Of a DNA stretch of 64,000 bases, positions 55,811 through 64,000 are shown piece after piece. The notes under the pieces were generated by a model. The model saw only the letters and a program-made list of their open reading frames with translations, ran no database searches and was not told where the DNA came from. Origin of the DNA: Paracoccus denitrificans (lineage in GTDB: Bacteria; Pseudomonadota; Alphaproteobacteria; Rhodobacterales; Rhodobacteraceae); NCBI RefSeq assembly GCF_900100045.1, contig NZ_FNEA01000008.1, positions 62,001 to 126,000 of the forward strand. Direction: 5' to 3'. Every line of letters begins with the position of its first letter. The first letter of the stretch is position 1. A program made the translations under genes and the position numbers.

Positions 55811-56404
55811 TCAGCGCAGGATCGGGGTGTTCTGCGCCATCACCGCCAGCGTGGCGCGGTCGGTCATCTCCAGCTCCTCGCCCTCCTCCAGTTGCAGAAG
55901 CTCGGCCAGCCGGCGGCGGCCGCGATTGGCGCGCGACTTGACGGTGCCCACGGCGACCCCGGTCATCGCCGCCGCTTCCTCATAGGAAAAGCCCGAGGCG
56001 CCCACCAGGATCAGCGCCTCGCGCTGCTCGTCGGGCAATTGCTCGAAGGCGGCGCGGAAATCGTTCAGCGCCAGGCGGCCGTCATGTTCGGGCCGGGTGG
56101 CCTGACGGGCGGCATGGACCCCGTCGGTATCGCTGACCTCGCGCTTGGTCTTGCGGCGGGCGGAATAGAAGGTGTTGCGCAGGATGGTGAACAACCAGGC
56201 CCGCAGGTTGGTGCCGGGCTGGAACTTGTCGATATGGGTCCAGGCCTTGACGATGGTGTCCTGCACCAGGTCGTCGGCCGAGGCCCCCTCGCGCGTCAGC
56301 GACAGCGCGAATGCGCGCAACGCCGGCAGATGATCGACCAGCTCGTCCCGAGGATCGCCATGGGCGCCGGAACGGGCGGTTCGCGCCGATTTTCGATCGG
56401 TCAT
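55811..56404 (-). CDS. ecfG: ECF sigma factor EcfG (general stress response)
   Basis: The 197-residue ECF15-type sigma factor has region 2 with DDLVQDTIVKAWTHIDKFQP and NLRAWLFTILRNTFYSARRK, and region 4 with LPDEQREALILVGASGFSYE, EEAAAMTGVAVGTVKSR and RGRRRLAELL. It drives general stress genes when NepR is titrated by phosphorylated PhyR. The start ATG 56404 has CAGGAGTGA upstream, inside the nepR 3' end, so nepR and ecfG are coupled. ECF15 has its own promoter signature, seen upstream of nepR. Confidence 0.95.
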   Translation of the reverse strand: MTDRKSARTARSGAHGDPRDELVDHLPALRAFALSLTREGASADDLVQDTIVKAWTHIDKFQPGTNLRAWLFTILRNTFYSARRKTKREVSDTDGVHAARQATRPEHDGRLALNDFRAAFEQLPDEQREALILVGASGFSYEEAAAMTGVAVGTVKSRANRGRRRLAELLQLEEGEELEMTDRATLAVMAQNTPILR

Positions 56405-56409
56405 GCAGT

Positions 56410-56556
56410 TCACTCCTGCTCGCGCAATTTGTCGAGCAATTGCAGGAACCTGTCGGGAATCTGCTGGGTCGTGTCCTGCTCGTAGACTCGGCGCAGATTC
56501 TCGTCGATCTGCTTTTCTATGGCTGCTCGCCTGCGTTCCTCACGCCTGGTATTCAT
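56410..56556 (-). CDS. nepR: Anti-sigma factor NepR
   Basis: A 48-residue protein, MNTRREERRRAA... to ...LREQE, too short for ordinary gene calling. It has the NepR core: IEKQIDENLRRVYEQ (helix 1) and QQIPDRFLQLLDKLRE (helix 2), with charged, Arg-rich ends. It binds EcfG in unstressed cells and PhyR~P under stress. It stops 5 nt before the ecfG ATG, and the order nepR-ecfG divergent from phyR is the classical layout. Confidence 0.9.
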   Translation of the reverse strand: MNTRREERRRAAIEKQIDENLRRVYEQDTTQQIPDRFLQLLDKLREQE

Positions 56557-56595
56557 TTTTTAGTTATTCCCGGTAATCTTGTGCGCACCTTGCCT

Positions 56596-56621
56596 AACCG
56601 TTACCTATCCGATCAGGTTCC
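56596..56621 (-). promoter_or_regulatory. Candidate EcfG-dependent promoter of nepR-ecfG
   Basis: On the minus strand GGAAC (56617-56621) is followed after 16 nt by CGGTT (56596-56600), matching the alphaproteobacterial EcfG consensus GGAAC-N16/17-CGTT with one mismatch. It is 40 nt before the nepR ATG. EcfG-controlled autoregulation would be expected. Confidence 0.7.
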
Positions 56622-56649
56622 GACACACGACGCTTTTTTCGAGGTAGCC

Positions 56650-57453
56650 ATGACCGCAGCGGATCTCGCCCAGTCCATCAGCCGGGAACTGCCCTATCTG
56701 CGGCGCTACGCGCGTGCGCTGACGGGCAGCCAGACCGCCGGCGACAATTACGCCGCCGCCACGCTGGAGGCGATCCTGACCGATCGCAGCCTGATGGATG
56801 GCGAGGACACCCGCATCGGGCTGTTCCGCACCTTCCATGCCATCTGGCAAAGCTCGGGCCAGCCGGTCGAGCTGGAGGCGCAGTCCCCGCGCGAGGCCAG
56901 CGCCCAGGCGCATCTGCGCGGCCTGACCCCGAATTCCCGCGAGGCGCTGCTTTTGCGCACCATCGAGGAACTGCGCTACGACCAGATCGCCGCAGTCATG
57001 CAATGCCCGCAGGCCGAGGCCGAGGAACTGGTGCAGATCGCCCTGAACGAGATGAGCCAGGCGCTGACCGGCAAGGTCATGGTGATCGAGGACGAGACCA
57101 TCATCGCCATGGACCTGAAGGGCATCGTGCAGGCCATGGGCCACGATGTCACCGGCATCGCCCGCACCCATGCCGCCGCGATCGACCTGGCGCATCAAAG
57201 CCGCCCGGACCTGATCCTGGCCGATATCCAGCTGGCCGACGGCTCGTCCGGCATCGAGGCGGTGAACGAGCTTCTGTCCAGCATGGGCGATATTCCGGTG
57301 ATCTTCATCACCGCCTTCCCCGAGCGGCTGTTGACCGGGGACCGGCCGGAACCGGCCTTCCTGATCTCGAAGCCCTATTCCGAGGAACAGGTGCGCTCGG
57401 CGGTAAGCCAGGCGATGTTCTTTGCCTCGACCGAGGGGCTGAGCGTCGCCTGA
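56650..57453 (+). CDS. phyR: General stress response regulator PhyR
   Basis: The 267-residue protein joins an N-terminal sigma-like domain (1-135; SRELPYLRRYARALTGSQTA, LTPNSREALLLRTIEELRYD) with a receiver domain: VIEDE (145-149), phospho-acceptor Asp192 in LILADIQLADG, and Lys241. The FAT-GUY-type region is FITAFPERLLTGDRPEPAFL. Once phosphorylated, its sigma-like domain sequesters NepR and frees EcfG. GAGGTAG precedes the ATG. It is divergent from nepR-ecfG-kinase. Confidence 0.95.
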   Translation: MTAADLAQSISRELPYLRRYARALTGSQTAGDNYAAATLEAILTDRSLMDGEDTRIGLFRTFHAIWQSSGQPVELEAQSPREASAQAHLRGLTPNSREALLLRTIEELRYDQIAAVMQCPQAEAEELVQIALNEMSQALTGKVMVIEDETIIAMDLKGIVQAMGHDVTGIARTHAAAIDLAHQSRPDLILADIQLADGSSGIEAVNELLSSMGDIPVIFITAFPERLLTGDRPEPAFLISKPYSEEQVRSAVSQAMFFASTEGLSVA

Positions 57454-57476
57454 CGCGGTTCCTTGCGAGCTTTTTT

Positions 57477-57540
57477 GGTTCCACGACGGAACCGATCGGC
57501 CCGCTGGCACGGCCGCATGAGTATTTGAAGAACGAAGAAG
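57477..57540 (+). repeat. Dispersed repeat with GTATTTGG-type tail, degraded copy C
   Basis: GGTTCC-ACGAC-GGAACC (57477-57493) and a GC-rich stretch precede a tail GAGTATTTGAAGAACGAAGAAG-like segment at 57519-57540, which resembles the tails of copies A and B with one base lost (TTTGAAG instead of TTTGGAG). The first hairpin differs from those copies, so this is less certain than they are. It lies after phyR. Confidence 0.5.
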
Positions 57541-57541
57541 C

Positions 57542-57570
57542 GGCGGGCAGGAGGCAACCTGCCTGCCTTT
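57542..57570. terminator. Bidirectional terminator between phyR and the nitronate monooxygenase-like gene
   Basis: A 10-bp stem with one G-T pair (57542-57551 with 57558-57567) closes a 6-nt loop and is followed by TTT on the plus strand. It stands between the two convergent genes, next to repeat copy C. Confidence 0.7.
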
Positions 57571-57575
57571 CGTCA

Positions 57576-58541
57576 TCAGGCGCAGATTGCCGCCCGCGCC
57601 TCGGCATATTCCCGCGCCAGCCGGTCGACCAGCGCCCCCGCCGGCACCACCTCGCGCACCGCGCCGATGCCCTGGCCCGAACCCCAGATCTGGCTCCACG
57701 CCTTGGGCCGCGACGAGGCATCGGCGAAATTCATGTCCGAGACGTCGCCGCGCTCCAGGCTGGCCGGGTCGAGGCCGGCCGCGCGGATCGAAGGCGCAAG
57801 GTAATTGCCCGAAACCCCAGTGAACAGCGACGAGGTGACCACGTCCTCGGCCCCGGAATCGACGATCATGCGCTTGTATTCGGGCTGGGCGTTGGCCTCA
57901 TCGGTGGCGATGAAGGGGCTGCCGACATAGGCAAGATCCGCGCCCATCGCCTGCGCCGCCAGAACCGCGCGGCCGGTGGCGATCGCGCCCGACAGCAGCA
58001 ACGGGCCGTCGAACCATTCGCGGATTTCCTGCACCAGCGCAAAGGGCGATTGCGGCCCGGCATGGCCGCCGGCGCCGGCCGCCACCGCGATCAGCCCGTC
58101 GGCGCCCTTCTCGACGGCCTTCCTGGCGAAGCTGTTGTTGATGATGTCGTGCAGCGCGATGCCGCCGCAATCATGCGCCGCCGCGTTCACCTCGGGGCGG
58201 GCGCCGAGGCTGGTGATCCAGATCGGCACGCGATGCTTGTGGCAGATCTCGATGTCGCGCTGGAGACGTGCATTCGAACGATGCACGATCTGGTTCACCG
58301 CGAAGGGCGCGGCGGGATTGTCGGGATTGGCCTGGTTGTGGCGGTCCAGCTCGTCCTGGATCCGGGTCAGCCAGGCGTCGAGCAGCGGCGGCTCGCCGTC
58401 CTTTTCGCGGGCGTTGAGCGCAGGGAAGCTGCCGACGATGCCGGCCTTGCATTGCGCGATCACCAGTTCGGGGCCCGATACGATGAACATGGGCGAGGCG
58501 ACGACGGGGATGCGCAGATGCGACAGGATCGGGGGCAGCAT
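57576..58541 (-). CDS. Nitronate monooxygenase-like FMN-dependent oxidoreductase
   Basis: The 321-residue protein is of the 2-nitropropane dioxygenase/NMO class II type: IPVVASPMFIVSGPELVIAQCKAG, GFP-like VGSFPALNARE, FAVNQIVHRSN, ITSLGARPEVNAAAH and VAAGAGGHAGP. FMN-binding and Ser-rich GAIATGRAVLAAQAMGADL follow. It may oxidise nitronates or act as an enoyl reductase-like flavoprotein; the substrate is unknown. A frameshifted AKR gene lies upstream. Confidence 0.85.
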   Translation of the reverse strand: MLPPILSHLRIPVVASPMFIVSGPELVIAQCKAGIVGSFPALNAREKDGEPPLLDAWLTRIQDELDRHNQANPDNPAAPFAVNQIVHRSNARLQRDIEICHKHRVPIWITSLGARPEVNAAAHDCGGIALHDIINNSFARKAVEKGADGLIAVAAGAGGHAGPQSPFALVQEIREWFDGPLLLSGAIATGRAVLAAQAMGADLAYVGSPFIATDEANAQPEYKRMIVDSGAEDVVTSSLFTGVSGNYLAPSIRAAGLDPASLERGDVSDMNFADASSRPKAWSQIWGSGQGIGAVREVVPAGALVDRLAREYAEARAAICA

Positions 58542-58634
58542 GAAATCCTCATGGGCAGGTGACCTGGGCAGATTGCCCGCGCCCTGCCACGCTGCCAACC
58601 CTGCCGTGGCGTCGCAAGCGCCCGGGCCTGCGGT

Positions 58635-59689
58635 TCAGTAGGGCAGCGGGTGGCTGCGATGCAGCCTGTCGATACGCTTGAGCGCCTCGTCGGACAGCCG
58701 CAGATCCAGCCCGGCCAGCAGATGGTCGAGCTGTGCCGTATCGGTGGCGCCGATGATCGGGATCGCATGGAAGGGCCGCTGCCGGGTGAAGGCGAGGCCA
58801 TGTGGATCGGATCCAGCCCCAGTTCGGCCGCCAGCCCGTGCCAGGCGGCGACGGCGGCATCGGCGCGCGGGGTGCGTCGTCCGCCCAGATCGCCCGGCCC
58901 GCCGGTGGCGCGGTCGGCGGCGACGCGGCTGGCCGCCGGCTCGGCCCCGTCCAGGTATTTCCCGGTCAGAAGCCCCGCCGCCAGCGGCGAATAGGCCAGA
59001 AGCGTCACGCCCTCGTTCACCGCCAGTTCCGCCAGATCGGTGTCGAAGGCGCGGTAGAGCATCGAATATTCGTTCTGGATGCTCGCCACGCGCGGCGCGC
59101 CGATGCGCTCGGCGGTGTCGATCCAGCGCGCCGTGCCCCAGGCGGATTCGTTCGACAGGCCGAAGGCGCCGATCTTGCCGGCGCGCACGGCCTCGTCCAG
59201 CGCCGCCAGAACGTCCTCCATATGCGCAAGCGTCGCAGCCCGATCCTGTTTCGAGGGATCGTAGCGCCAGTTCTGGCGAAAGGCATAGCTGCCGCGCACC
59301 GGCCAGTGCAGTTGGTAGAGGTCGATATGGTCGGTATTCAGCCGCCTGAGCGAGGCATCGATGATCCGGCGCAGGATGGCACCGTCGAAGCCCGCGGCCC
59401 GCACCTTGTCGCCGGGGCCCGTCGCCTTGGTGGCGATCTGCACCCGGTCGCGGGTGCCGCGGGCGGAAAGCCAGGCGCCGACGATCTCTTCGGTCAGGCC
59501 CACGGTTTCGCGCCGCACCGGGTTCACCGGATAAAGCTCGGCCGTGTCGAAAAAGGTGATGCCGGCGGCCAGCGCGCGATCCATCTGCGCATGCGCCTCG
59601 GCCTCTGCCGTCTGGTTCCCGAAGGTCATCGTGCCCAGGCAAACCCCGCTGACGCGAAGATCGCTGGTGCCGAGCGTGGTGCTGTCCAT
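58635..59689 (-). pseudogene. Aldo/keto reductase (Tas-like) with a single-base frameshift
   Basis: The reading frame from ATG 59689 gives a normal Tas-like AKR: MTFGNQT, DTAELYP (catalytic Asp-Tyr), KATGPGDKV (Lys), LYQLHWPVRG (His). After DPIHMA near 58800 it leaves the frame, and the expected C-terminus (LAFTRQRPFHAIPIIGATDT through HRSHPLPY) is found in the next frame, ending at 58635. One extra base in the GAGGCC run at about 58796 would restore a protein of about 351 residues. It is either a recent mutation, a homopolymer error or programmed shift; the rest of the gene looks functional. Confidence 0.85.
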
Positions 59690-59709
59690 TGCCGTCCTTT
59701 CGTCGCATC

Positions 59710-59805
59710 TGGCGGAAGAGAGTGGGAGTCGAACCCACCCGGGACAGGCTCACTGCCCCAACCGGATTTGAAGTCCGGCCGCCCCACCGGGGACGCTTCT
59801 CTTCC
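59710..59805 (-). tRNA. selC: tRNA-Sec (selC, anticodon UCA)
   Basis: The 96-nt gene includes the encoded CCA. The 5' GGAAGAGA pairs with 3' TCTCTTCC in an unusual 8-bp acceptor stem. The anticodon loop is ACTTCAAAT with TCA, flanked by CCGG/CCGG arms, and a long variable arm (GGGGCAGTGAGCCTGTCCC region) is typical of tRNA-Sec. Its 5' end touches the selB stop codon with no spacer. It decodes UGA as selenocysteine together with SelB. Confidence 0.95.
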
Positions 59806-61737
59806 CTATCCCCGACCGTCCGGCCCGTCCGGGGTGAACAGGTCGATCCGGTGAGGGTTGATGCGACGAAGATCGCCCCGACGCAAGGTCAGACCGAGCC
59901 GGTCGAAGAAGTCAAGGATCTGGATCGCCACCTTGCGCCCGTTCCGCACCCGGTCGCGAAAATCCGGGGCGGTGAACCAGCCCTCCGGCGCCTGGGCCGC
60001 GATGTCGCGGATGATGCCGACCATCTCGACCGTGGTGGCGCGGGCGAAGAAATGGTCATGGGCGATCTGGTCGATGCGGCCCTGGCGCGCAGCCATGCGC
60101 AGGATGCGGCGGACCTCGGGCTCGTCGGCGCCGAATTCCTGGGCAAAGTCGCGCACGCGCGGCGGGCGAAAGCGTTCCTCGCCAACAAGGCGCGGCAAGA
60201 TGCGCTCCAGCAGAGCCTCGTCCTCGGGCGAGAGGCGGGGCAGGTGGCCGGGCAGGCGGATGAAGGCACCGTCCAGCGCGATGCGCCCCGCCGCCGCCTC
60301 GGCCCGCAGGAAGGCGGCGAAATCGGGCTTGGGCAGGCGCGGGTCCAGCGAGAGCCGCAGCTTTTCCCGGCCCAGCCCCTGAAGATCGGCGTTCTCGGCG
60401 TGAAAGGCGGCCAGTTCCGCTTGCATCCGTTCGCGCAGCGCACCCAGCCGGGCGGGGCTTAGCGCCTGCCGCGTTCCCGGAACGATGGCGATGCCCGAGG
60501 AGGCAATGGCCCGGTCAAGCTCGGCCGGCGACAAGGCGCGGTCGCGGGCGAAGGCGTCGAGGTCGACCAGCGCCAGCCCGGCCATGGCAGCCAGCGCCTT
60601 GTCAGGATCGGGCAGGGCCATGGCGCGCAGGACGGCCAGACGCTCGGGTCGGGTGCGGTGGCGGGCGGGCGCGCGCAGGTCGACCAGCCGCCCGCCGCCG
60701 ATTGTGCGCCGGGCCGAAACGTCGCGCAGGATGAAGCGTTCGCCCACGGTCGCGGCCAAGGGACGGTCCAGGACAAGCTGCACCAACCCCTCCTCGCCCG
60801 GCGCCAGCGGCCCCTCCAGCGGCACGATGCGGGCGCCGGTTTCGGCAGCACCCAGATGCAGGCGGGCGGGGAACCAGGTGGCCAGCGGCTTGGGCTCGCC
60901 CTCCAGAGCGCGCAGGATCACGTCGATGCGCTGGGTCGGCGCGTGCAGCACGGGGTCCAGCGCCACGTCTCCGCGGTGGATCGCATCGCGCGTCACCCCC
61001 TCGCCGGCAAGGTTCAGGGCGCAGCGCTGGCCGGCAAGCCCGGCTTCGGCCTTGCGGCTCTGGGCGTGGATGCCGCGCACCCGGGCCGGCAGGCCCAAGG
61101 GGCTGATGGCGATCTGGTCGCCCAGGGCGACCCGGCCCGACAGCACCGTGCCGGTAACGACGGTGCCCGTCCCGGCCAGGGTGAAGCTGCGGTCGATGGT
61201 AAGGCGAAAGCACGCCTCGGCAGCGCGGGCGCCGGTTTCGGCCTCGGCCTGCACCAGCGCGGCGCGCAAGGCGTCGATGCCCGCGCCGGTCAGCGACGAA
61301 ACCGGAAAGACCGGCGCACCGGCAAGGCCGGTGGGGGCCAGCAATTCGGCGATCCCGGCGGAAAGCCGGGCGATGCGTTCGGGCGGCGCCAGGTCGGATT
61401 TGGTCAGCGCGACCATGCCGCGGGTGATGCCCAGAAGGTCCAGGATGGCCAGATGCTCGCGCGTCTGCGGCATGATGCCGTCATCGGCGGCGACGACCAG
61501 CAGGGCAAGGTCGATGCCGCCGGCGCCGGCCAGCATGGTATGGACGAATTTCTCATGCCCCGGCACGTCGACGAAGCCCGTCACGCCGCCGCCGCCCAGA
61601 TCGGCATAGGCAAAGCCCAGCTCGATGGTGATGCCGCGGGCCTTTTCCTCGGCCAGCCGGTCGGTCTCGACCCCGGTCAGCGCCCGGACCAGCGCCGTCT
61701 TGCCATGGTCGATGTGACCTGCCGTGCCGACGATCAT
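59806..61737 (-). CDS. selB: Selenocysteine-specific translation elongation factor SelB
   Basis: The 643-residue GTPase has G1 [11 protein letters not shown] (8-18), the [14 protein letters not shown] switch, [13 protein letters not shown] (G3) and TKSD (G4). The N-terminal EF-Tu-like domains are followed by winged-helix domains after about residue 380, which bind the SECIS hairpin. It delivers Sec-tRNA-Sec to UGA codons. It abuts selC, and fdhE and formate dehydrogenase genes precede it in the same direction. Confidence 0.96.
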   Translation of the reverse strand: MIVGTAGHIDHGKTALVRALTGVETDRLAEEKARGITIELGFAYADLGGGGVTGFVDVPGHEKFVHTMLAGAGGIDLALLVVAADDGIMPQTREHLAILDLLGITRGMVALTKSDLAPPERIARLSAGIAELLAPTGLAGAPVFPVSSLTGAGIDALRAALVQAEAETGARAAEACFRLTIDRSFTLAGTGTVVTGTVLSGRVALGDQIAISPLGLPARVRGIHAQSRKAEAGLAGQRCALNLAGEGVTRDAIHRGDVALDPVLHAPTQRIDVILRALEGEPKPLATWFPARLHLGAAETGARIVPLEGPLAPGEEGLVQLVLDRPLAATVGERFILRDVSARRTIGGGRLVDLRAPARHRTRPERLAVLRAMALPDPDKALAAMAGLALVDLDAFARDRALSPAELDRAIASSGIAIVPGTRQALSPARLGALRERMQAELAAFHAENADLQGLGREKLRLSLDPRLPKPDFAAFLRAEAAAGRIALDGAFIRLPGHLPRLSPEDEALLERILPRLVGEERFRPPRVRDFAQEFGADEPEVRRILRMAARQGRIDQIAHDHFFARATTVEMVGIIRDIAAQAPEGWFTAPDFRDRVRNGRKVAIQILDFFDRLGLTLRRGDLRRINPHRIDLFTPDGPDGRG

Positions 61738-61756
61738 GAGCCGCGCCGCACCACCG

Positions 61757-62665
61757 TCAATAGCCGGTCAGGAAGGGGTTGAAGCCGCCCCGCTTCCATT
61801 CGGTGTCCCGCATCATCAGGTCGAGGCCCAGGCTCGCCACATCGTCGGCGACGGGTTCCAGCGAGGGATTGCGGTTCTGATACAGGACCTTGACCCAGCG
61901 ATCGCATTCGCGGCAGACCTCGGCCTTGACCGTGGCCTCGCCGGTCTCGACCGAGCGATAGCTGATGCCCTTGGTCGAGCCGCAGCAGAGGCATTTCACC
62001 CGCACCTCGTTCCACAGCACCTGGCAGGTGGCGCAGGAACAATAGCGCGCCCCTTCGGCGCCGATGCTTTCGGTCACCAGGCTGGCGACCGGCCGGCCGC
62101 CGCAGGCCGGGCAGGTGCCGGTGCGGATCGGCACCAGTTGCGCGGCATCCAGCATCGCCGCCTGCATCGCGGCATGGACCTGCAAGGCGGCGGCGGCGAA
62201 AAGATGCGGGGCCACGCTGTCCTCGGGGATGGTGTCGGCCAGCACATTGCCCATCACCCAGCCCAGATCCAAGGGCTCGGCCGCCTGCAATGCCACCAGC
62301 GCCAGCCGGGCGGGTTCGGGCATCTCAAGGGACGCGAGCCGCTCCAGCAGCAGGGGCAGCGCCTGTGCCAGCCCCTCGCGCATGGCATTGCGGTCGAGCG
62401 GCGGCATGCGGCTGGCGCGGGCGAGTTCGATCCGCTCGGGCGGCAACGGTTCGGGCTGGGGCAATTCGCGGGCCAGATCGGCCTGCGCCCGGCAGATGCC
62501 GGCCAGAAAGCGCAGATAGGGCGCAAGGTTCGGGCTGTGCCCGGCCAGGAAATCGAACCGCTCGGCGCGGGTCGAGAACAGCGCCACGGGCTGGGGCAGG
62601 CGCGCCAGCGGAACCTTGGCGACGCCGCCGATCATCGAGGGATCGGGTTTCAGGGCAGTGGACAT
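61757..62665 (-). CDS. fdhE: Formate dehydrogenase accessory protein FdhE
   Basis: The 302-residue protein has the rubredoxin-like FdhE C-terminus with CxxC clusters CPACGG, YCSCATC, CLCCGS and CREC, and DRWVKVLYQN near the end. The N-terminal half is helical (GLAQALPLLLERLASLEMP). It is needed for formate dehydrogenase maturation, probably handling its redox state in the cytosol. It follows fdoI by 24 nt and precedes selB by 19 nt. Confidence 0.94.
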   Translation of the reverse strand: MSTALKPDPSMIGGVAKVPLARLPQPVALFSTRAERFDFLAGHSPNLAPYLRFLAGICRAQADLARELPQPEPLPPERIELARASRMPPLDRNAMREGLAQALPLLLERLASLEMPEPARLALVALQAAEPLDLGWVMGNVLADTIPEDSVAPHLFAAAALQVHAAMQAAMLDAAQLVPIRTGTCPACGGRPVASLVTESIGAEGARYCSCATCQVLWNEVRVKCLCCGSTKGISYRSVETGEATVKAEVCRECDRWVKVLYQNRNPSLEPVADDVASLGLDLMMRDTEWKRGGFNPFLTGY

Positions 62666-62689
62666 GGCTTCCTTTCGGATCGCTTTGCT

Positions 62690-63376
62690 CTACTCTGCCG
62701 GGCCGCCTCCCTCGCGTCCAGCCAGTTCGCGCAGCCATTTGCGATGGTGCCGCCAGGCCCAGCCGCCGGTCACCGTGCCGCGCGTCATGGCGCGGATGGT
62801 GCCCCGCGTCCAGATCGCCGCATAGACGTGCAGGATGAAGGTCAGAATGATCGCCACCGCCGCCAGCGCATGGATCAGCACCGCCCAGCGCCGCACCGGG
62901 ATCGAGACCAGGTCGGGGAAATATTGCTGCCAGATCATCACGCCCGACACGATCAGCACCGCGATCAGCACCGACATGGCCCAGAAGACGAATTTCTGCC
63001 CGGCATTGTATTTGCCAAGCTCGGGCAGTTTCTCCTCTTCGCCGCGGACGACCTCGCCGATATGGCTGACCCAGGTGCGATCCTCGGGGCGGGGCAGGTT
63101 CAGCCGCCACATCTGCAAGAACAGCAACAGGAAGCTGAAGAACAGCAGCACGCCGACAAAGGGATGCAGCCAGCGCGTCGTCTGCCCGCCGCCGAACAGC
63201 CCGGTCAGGAAGTAGAGCGAGGGGTGGAACAGCGCCAGCCCCGAAAGCAGCAGCACGATCAGGCTGGCCGCCGTCACCCAGTGGTTCAGCCGGGTGATGC
63301 CGCGATAGCGGCTGACCGTGACCGGATGCCGGCTTTCGATATGGTCGCCCGGTTGCGAGAACATGCGTTTCGGCAT
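62690..63376 (-). CDS. fdoI: Formate dehydrogenase cytochrome b subunit (gamma)
   Basis: The 228-residue protein has four TM helices and the cytochrome b556-type heme ligands suggested by RLNHWVTAASLIVLLLSGLA and LHPFVGVLLFFSFLLL, WAVLIHALAAVAIILTFILH. It takes electrons from the Fe-S beta subunit to quinone at the membrane. The stop of fdoH overlaps its ATG by 1 nt. An adjacent GTG is not needed. Confidence 0.92.
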   Translation of the reverse strand: MPKRMFSQPGDHIESRHPVTVSRYRGITRLNHWVTAASLIVLLLSGLALFHPSLYFLTGLFGGGQTTRWLHPFVGVLLFFSFLLLFLQMWRLNLPRPEDRTWVSHIGEVVRGEEEKLPELGKYNAGQKFVFWAMSVLIAVLIVSGVMIWQQYFPDLVSIPVRRWAVLIHALAAVAIILTFILHVYAAIWTRGTIRAMTRGTVTGGWAWRHHRKWLRELAGREGGGPAE

Positions 63377-64000
63377 CACAGCACCTCCCTTCCCGGCGGG
63401 ACCGGGGGTTCGCGCGCCTCGACCAGTTCCTCGGCATGGGTTTCATCCTCGGCCGAGACCTTGTTGGCGCGTGTCATCAGCCCGTGCAGGACCGAGCCGA
63501 TGGCCGCCGCACCGATGGCGGCCAGGCCCAGCGTCTTGGTCACGCCCTTCCAGCCCTCGACCACCGGCGAGATGCGCGGCTCCTCGGGCAGGTTGGAGTA
63601 AAGCGAGGGCTGGTCCGCATGATGCAGCACATAGAAGACATGCGTGCCGCCCACCCCCTGCGGATCATAGATGCCGGCATTGTCGTAGCCGCGCGACTTC
63701 AGGTCCTCGACCCGCGCTTCGGCATGGGCCAGCATGTCCTCCTTGGTGCCGAAGACGATGGCCTGGGTAGGGCAGGCCTTGGCGCAGGCCGGACCCTGGC
63801 CTACCGCCACCCGGTCCGAACACAGCGTGCATTTGTAGCTGACATGGGTTTTCTGGCTGATGCGCGGGATGTTGAACGGACAGCCCGTCACGCAATAGCC
63901 GCAGCCGATGCAGTTCTCGTGGATGAAATCCACGATGCCGTTCGAATATTGCACGATGGCGCCGGGGGCCGGGCAAGCCTTGAGACAGCCCGGATCGGCG
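63376..64000 (-). CDS. fdoH: Formate dehydrogenase iron-sulfur subunit (beta), 5' end beyond window
   Basis: At least 207 residues are visible; the frame stays open to the right edge, and a GTG at 63954 is internal rather than a start, since ADPGCLKACPAPGA precedes it in frame. Ferredoxin-type motifs are CLKAC, CIGCGYCVTGCPFN and CTLCSDR, and ACAKACPTQAI, as in E. coli FdoH, with a C-terminal TM anchor (TLGLAAIGAAAIGSVLHGL). The catalytic alpha subunit would lie just upstream, off the window. Confidence 0.94.
   Translation of the reverse strand, partial: ADPGCLKACPAPGAIVQYSNGIVDFIHENCIGCGYCVTGCPFNIPRISQKTHVSYKCTLCSDRVAVGQGPACAKACPTQAIVFGTKEDMLAHAEARVEDLKSRGYDNAGIYDPQGVGGTHVFYVLHHADQPSLYSNLPEEPRISPVVEGWKGVTKTLGLAAIGAAAIGSVLHGLMTRANKVSAEDETHAEELVEAREPPVPPGREVL

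Noticed and set aside
57471-57493. T-run plus GGTTCC hairpin after phyR as terminator
   Set aside because: The T-run precedes rather than follows the hairpin on the plus strand, and on the minus strand it becomes an A-run; the better terminator is at 57542-57570.
63376-63954. Start of fdoH at the GTG at 63954
   Set aside because: The in-frame upstream residues ADPGCLKACPAPGA are conserved ferredoxin sequence, so the gene continues past the window edge.

Overview
The window reads as chromosome of a high-GC alphaproteobacterium of the Rhodobacteraceae, most likely Paracoccus or a close relative. The strongest markers are the regB / senC-regA-hvrA locus in the gene order known from Rhodobacter, a sqdB-sqdD-sqdC sulfolipid operon of the Rhodobacter type, a nepR-ecfG / phyR general stress response locus, an LpcC-type core mannosyltransferase, and the addBA-trxA and tsaE/amgK-murU clusters. 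Genes are densely packed with many 1-25 nt overlaps. I see no prophage, insertion sequence, CRISPR array, rRNA or toxin-antitoxin system. The only tRNA is tRNA-Sec.

Layout. 1-1.5 kb: a YggS-like gene cut by the edge and a porin with its own terminator. 1.8-7.6 kb: a lipoprotein, then the overlapping chain leuS-lptE-holA-flavoprotein. 7.6-14.5 kb: a GST, two MFS transporters, an e(P4)-type phosphatase, two LPS glycosyltransferases and asd. 14.6-18.8 kb: a MuiA-like protein, a nucleosidase and a PAS-only protein. 18.9-21.9 kb: the RegBA redox regulon locus. 22-30 kb: an HD hydrolase, secB, fxsA, Tim44-like and Smr proteins, a lipoprotein hydrolase, hslVU, a capsule-like protein and trxA. 30-41.5 kb: addAB, murU, a tsaE-amgK fusion, dapB, rbfA and truB. 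41.5-46 kb: assorted metabolic genes. 46-49.6 kb: the sulfolipid operon and a divergent Rrf2 regulator. 49.7-52.8 kb: aroE-coaE-dnaQ and a BrkB protein. 52.9-57.5 kb: GFA and LysE genes, then histidine kinase, EcfG, NepR and PhyR. 57.6-59.7 kb: a nitronate monooxygenase-like gene and a frameshifted aldo/keto reductase. 59.7-64 kb: selC, selB, fdhE, formate dehydrogenase gamma and beta (cut by the edge).

Three modules stand out. The RegB kinase keeps both its quinone-site motif and its redox cysteine. The general stress response locus includes a 48-residue NepR and a candidate EcfG promoter. The selenocysteine module places tRNA-Sec directly against the selB stop codon beside formate dehydrogenase genes, which predicts a Sec-containing alpha subunit just beyond the right edge. 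A dispersed repeat ending in a GTATTTGG-type tail occurs three times, once inside a coding sequence in frame. I did not find a clearly new biological system. The items most worth checking are the in-frame repeat, the frameshifted reductase, the hairpin over a small membrane-protein start, and the palindromes at senC/regA and sqdB/rrf2.
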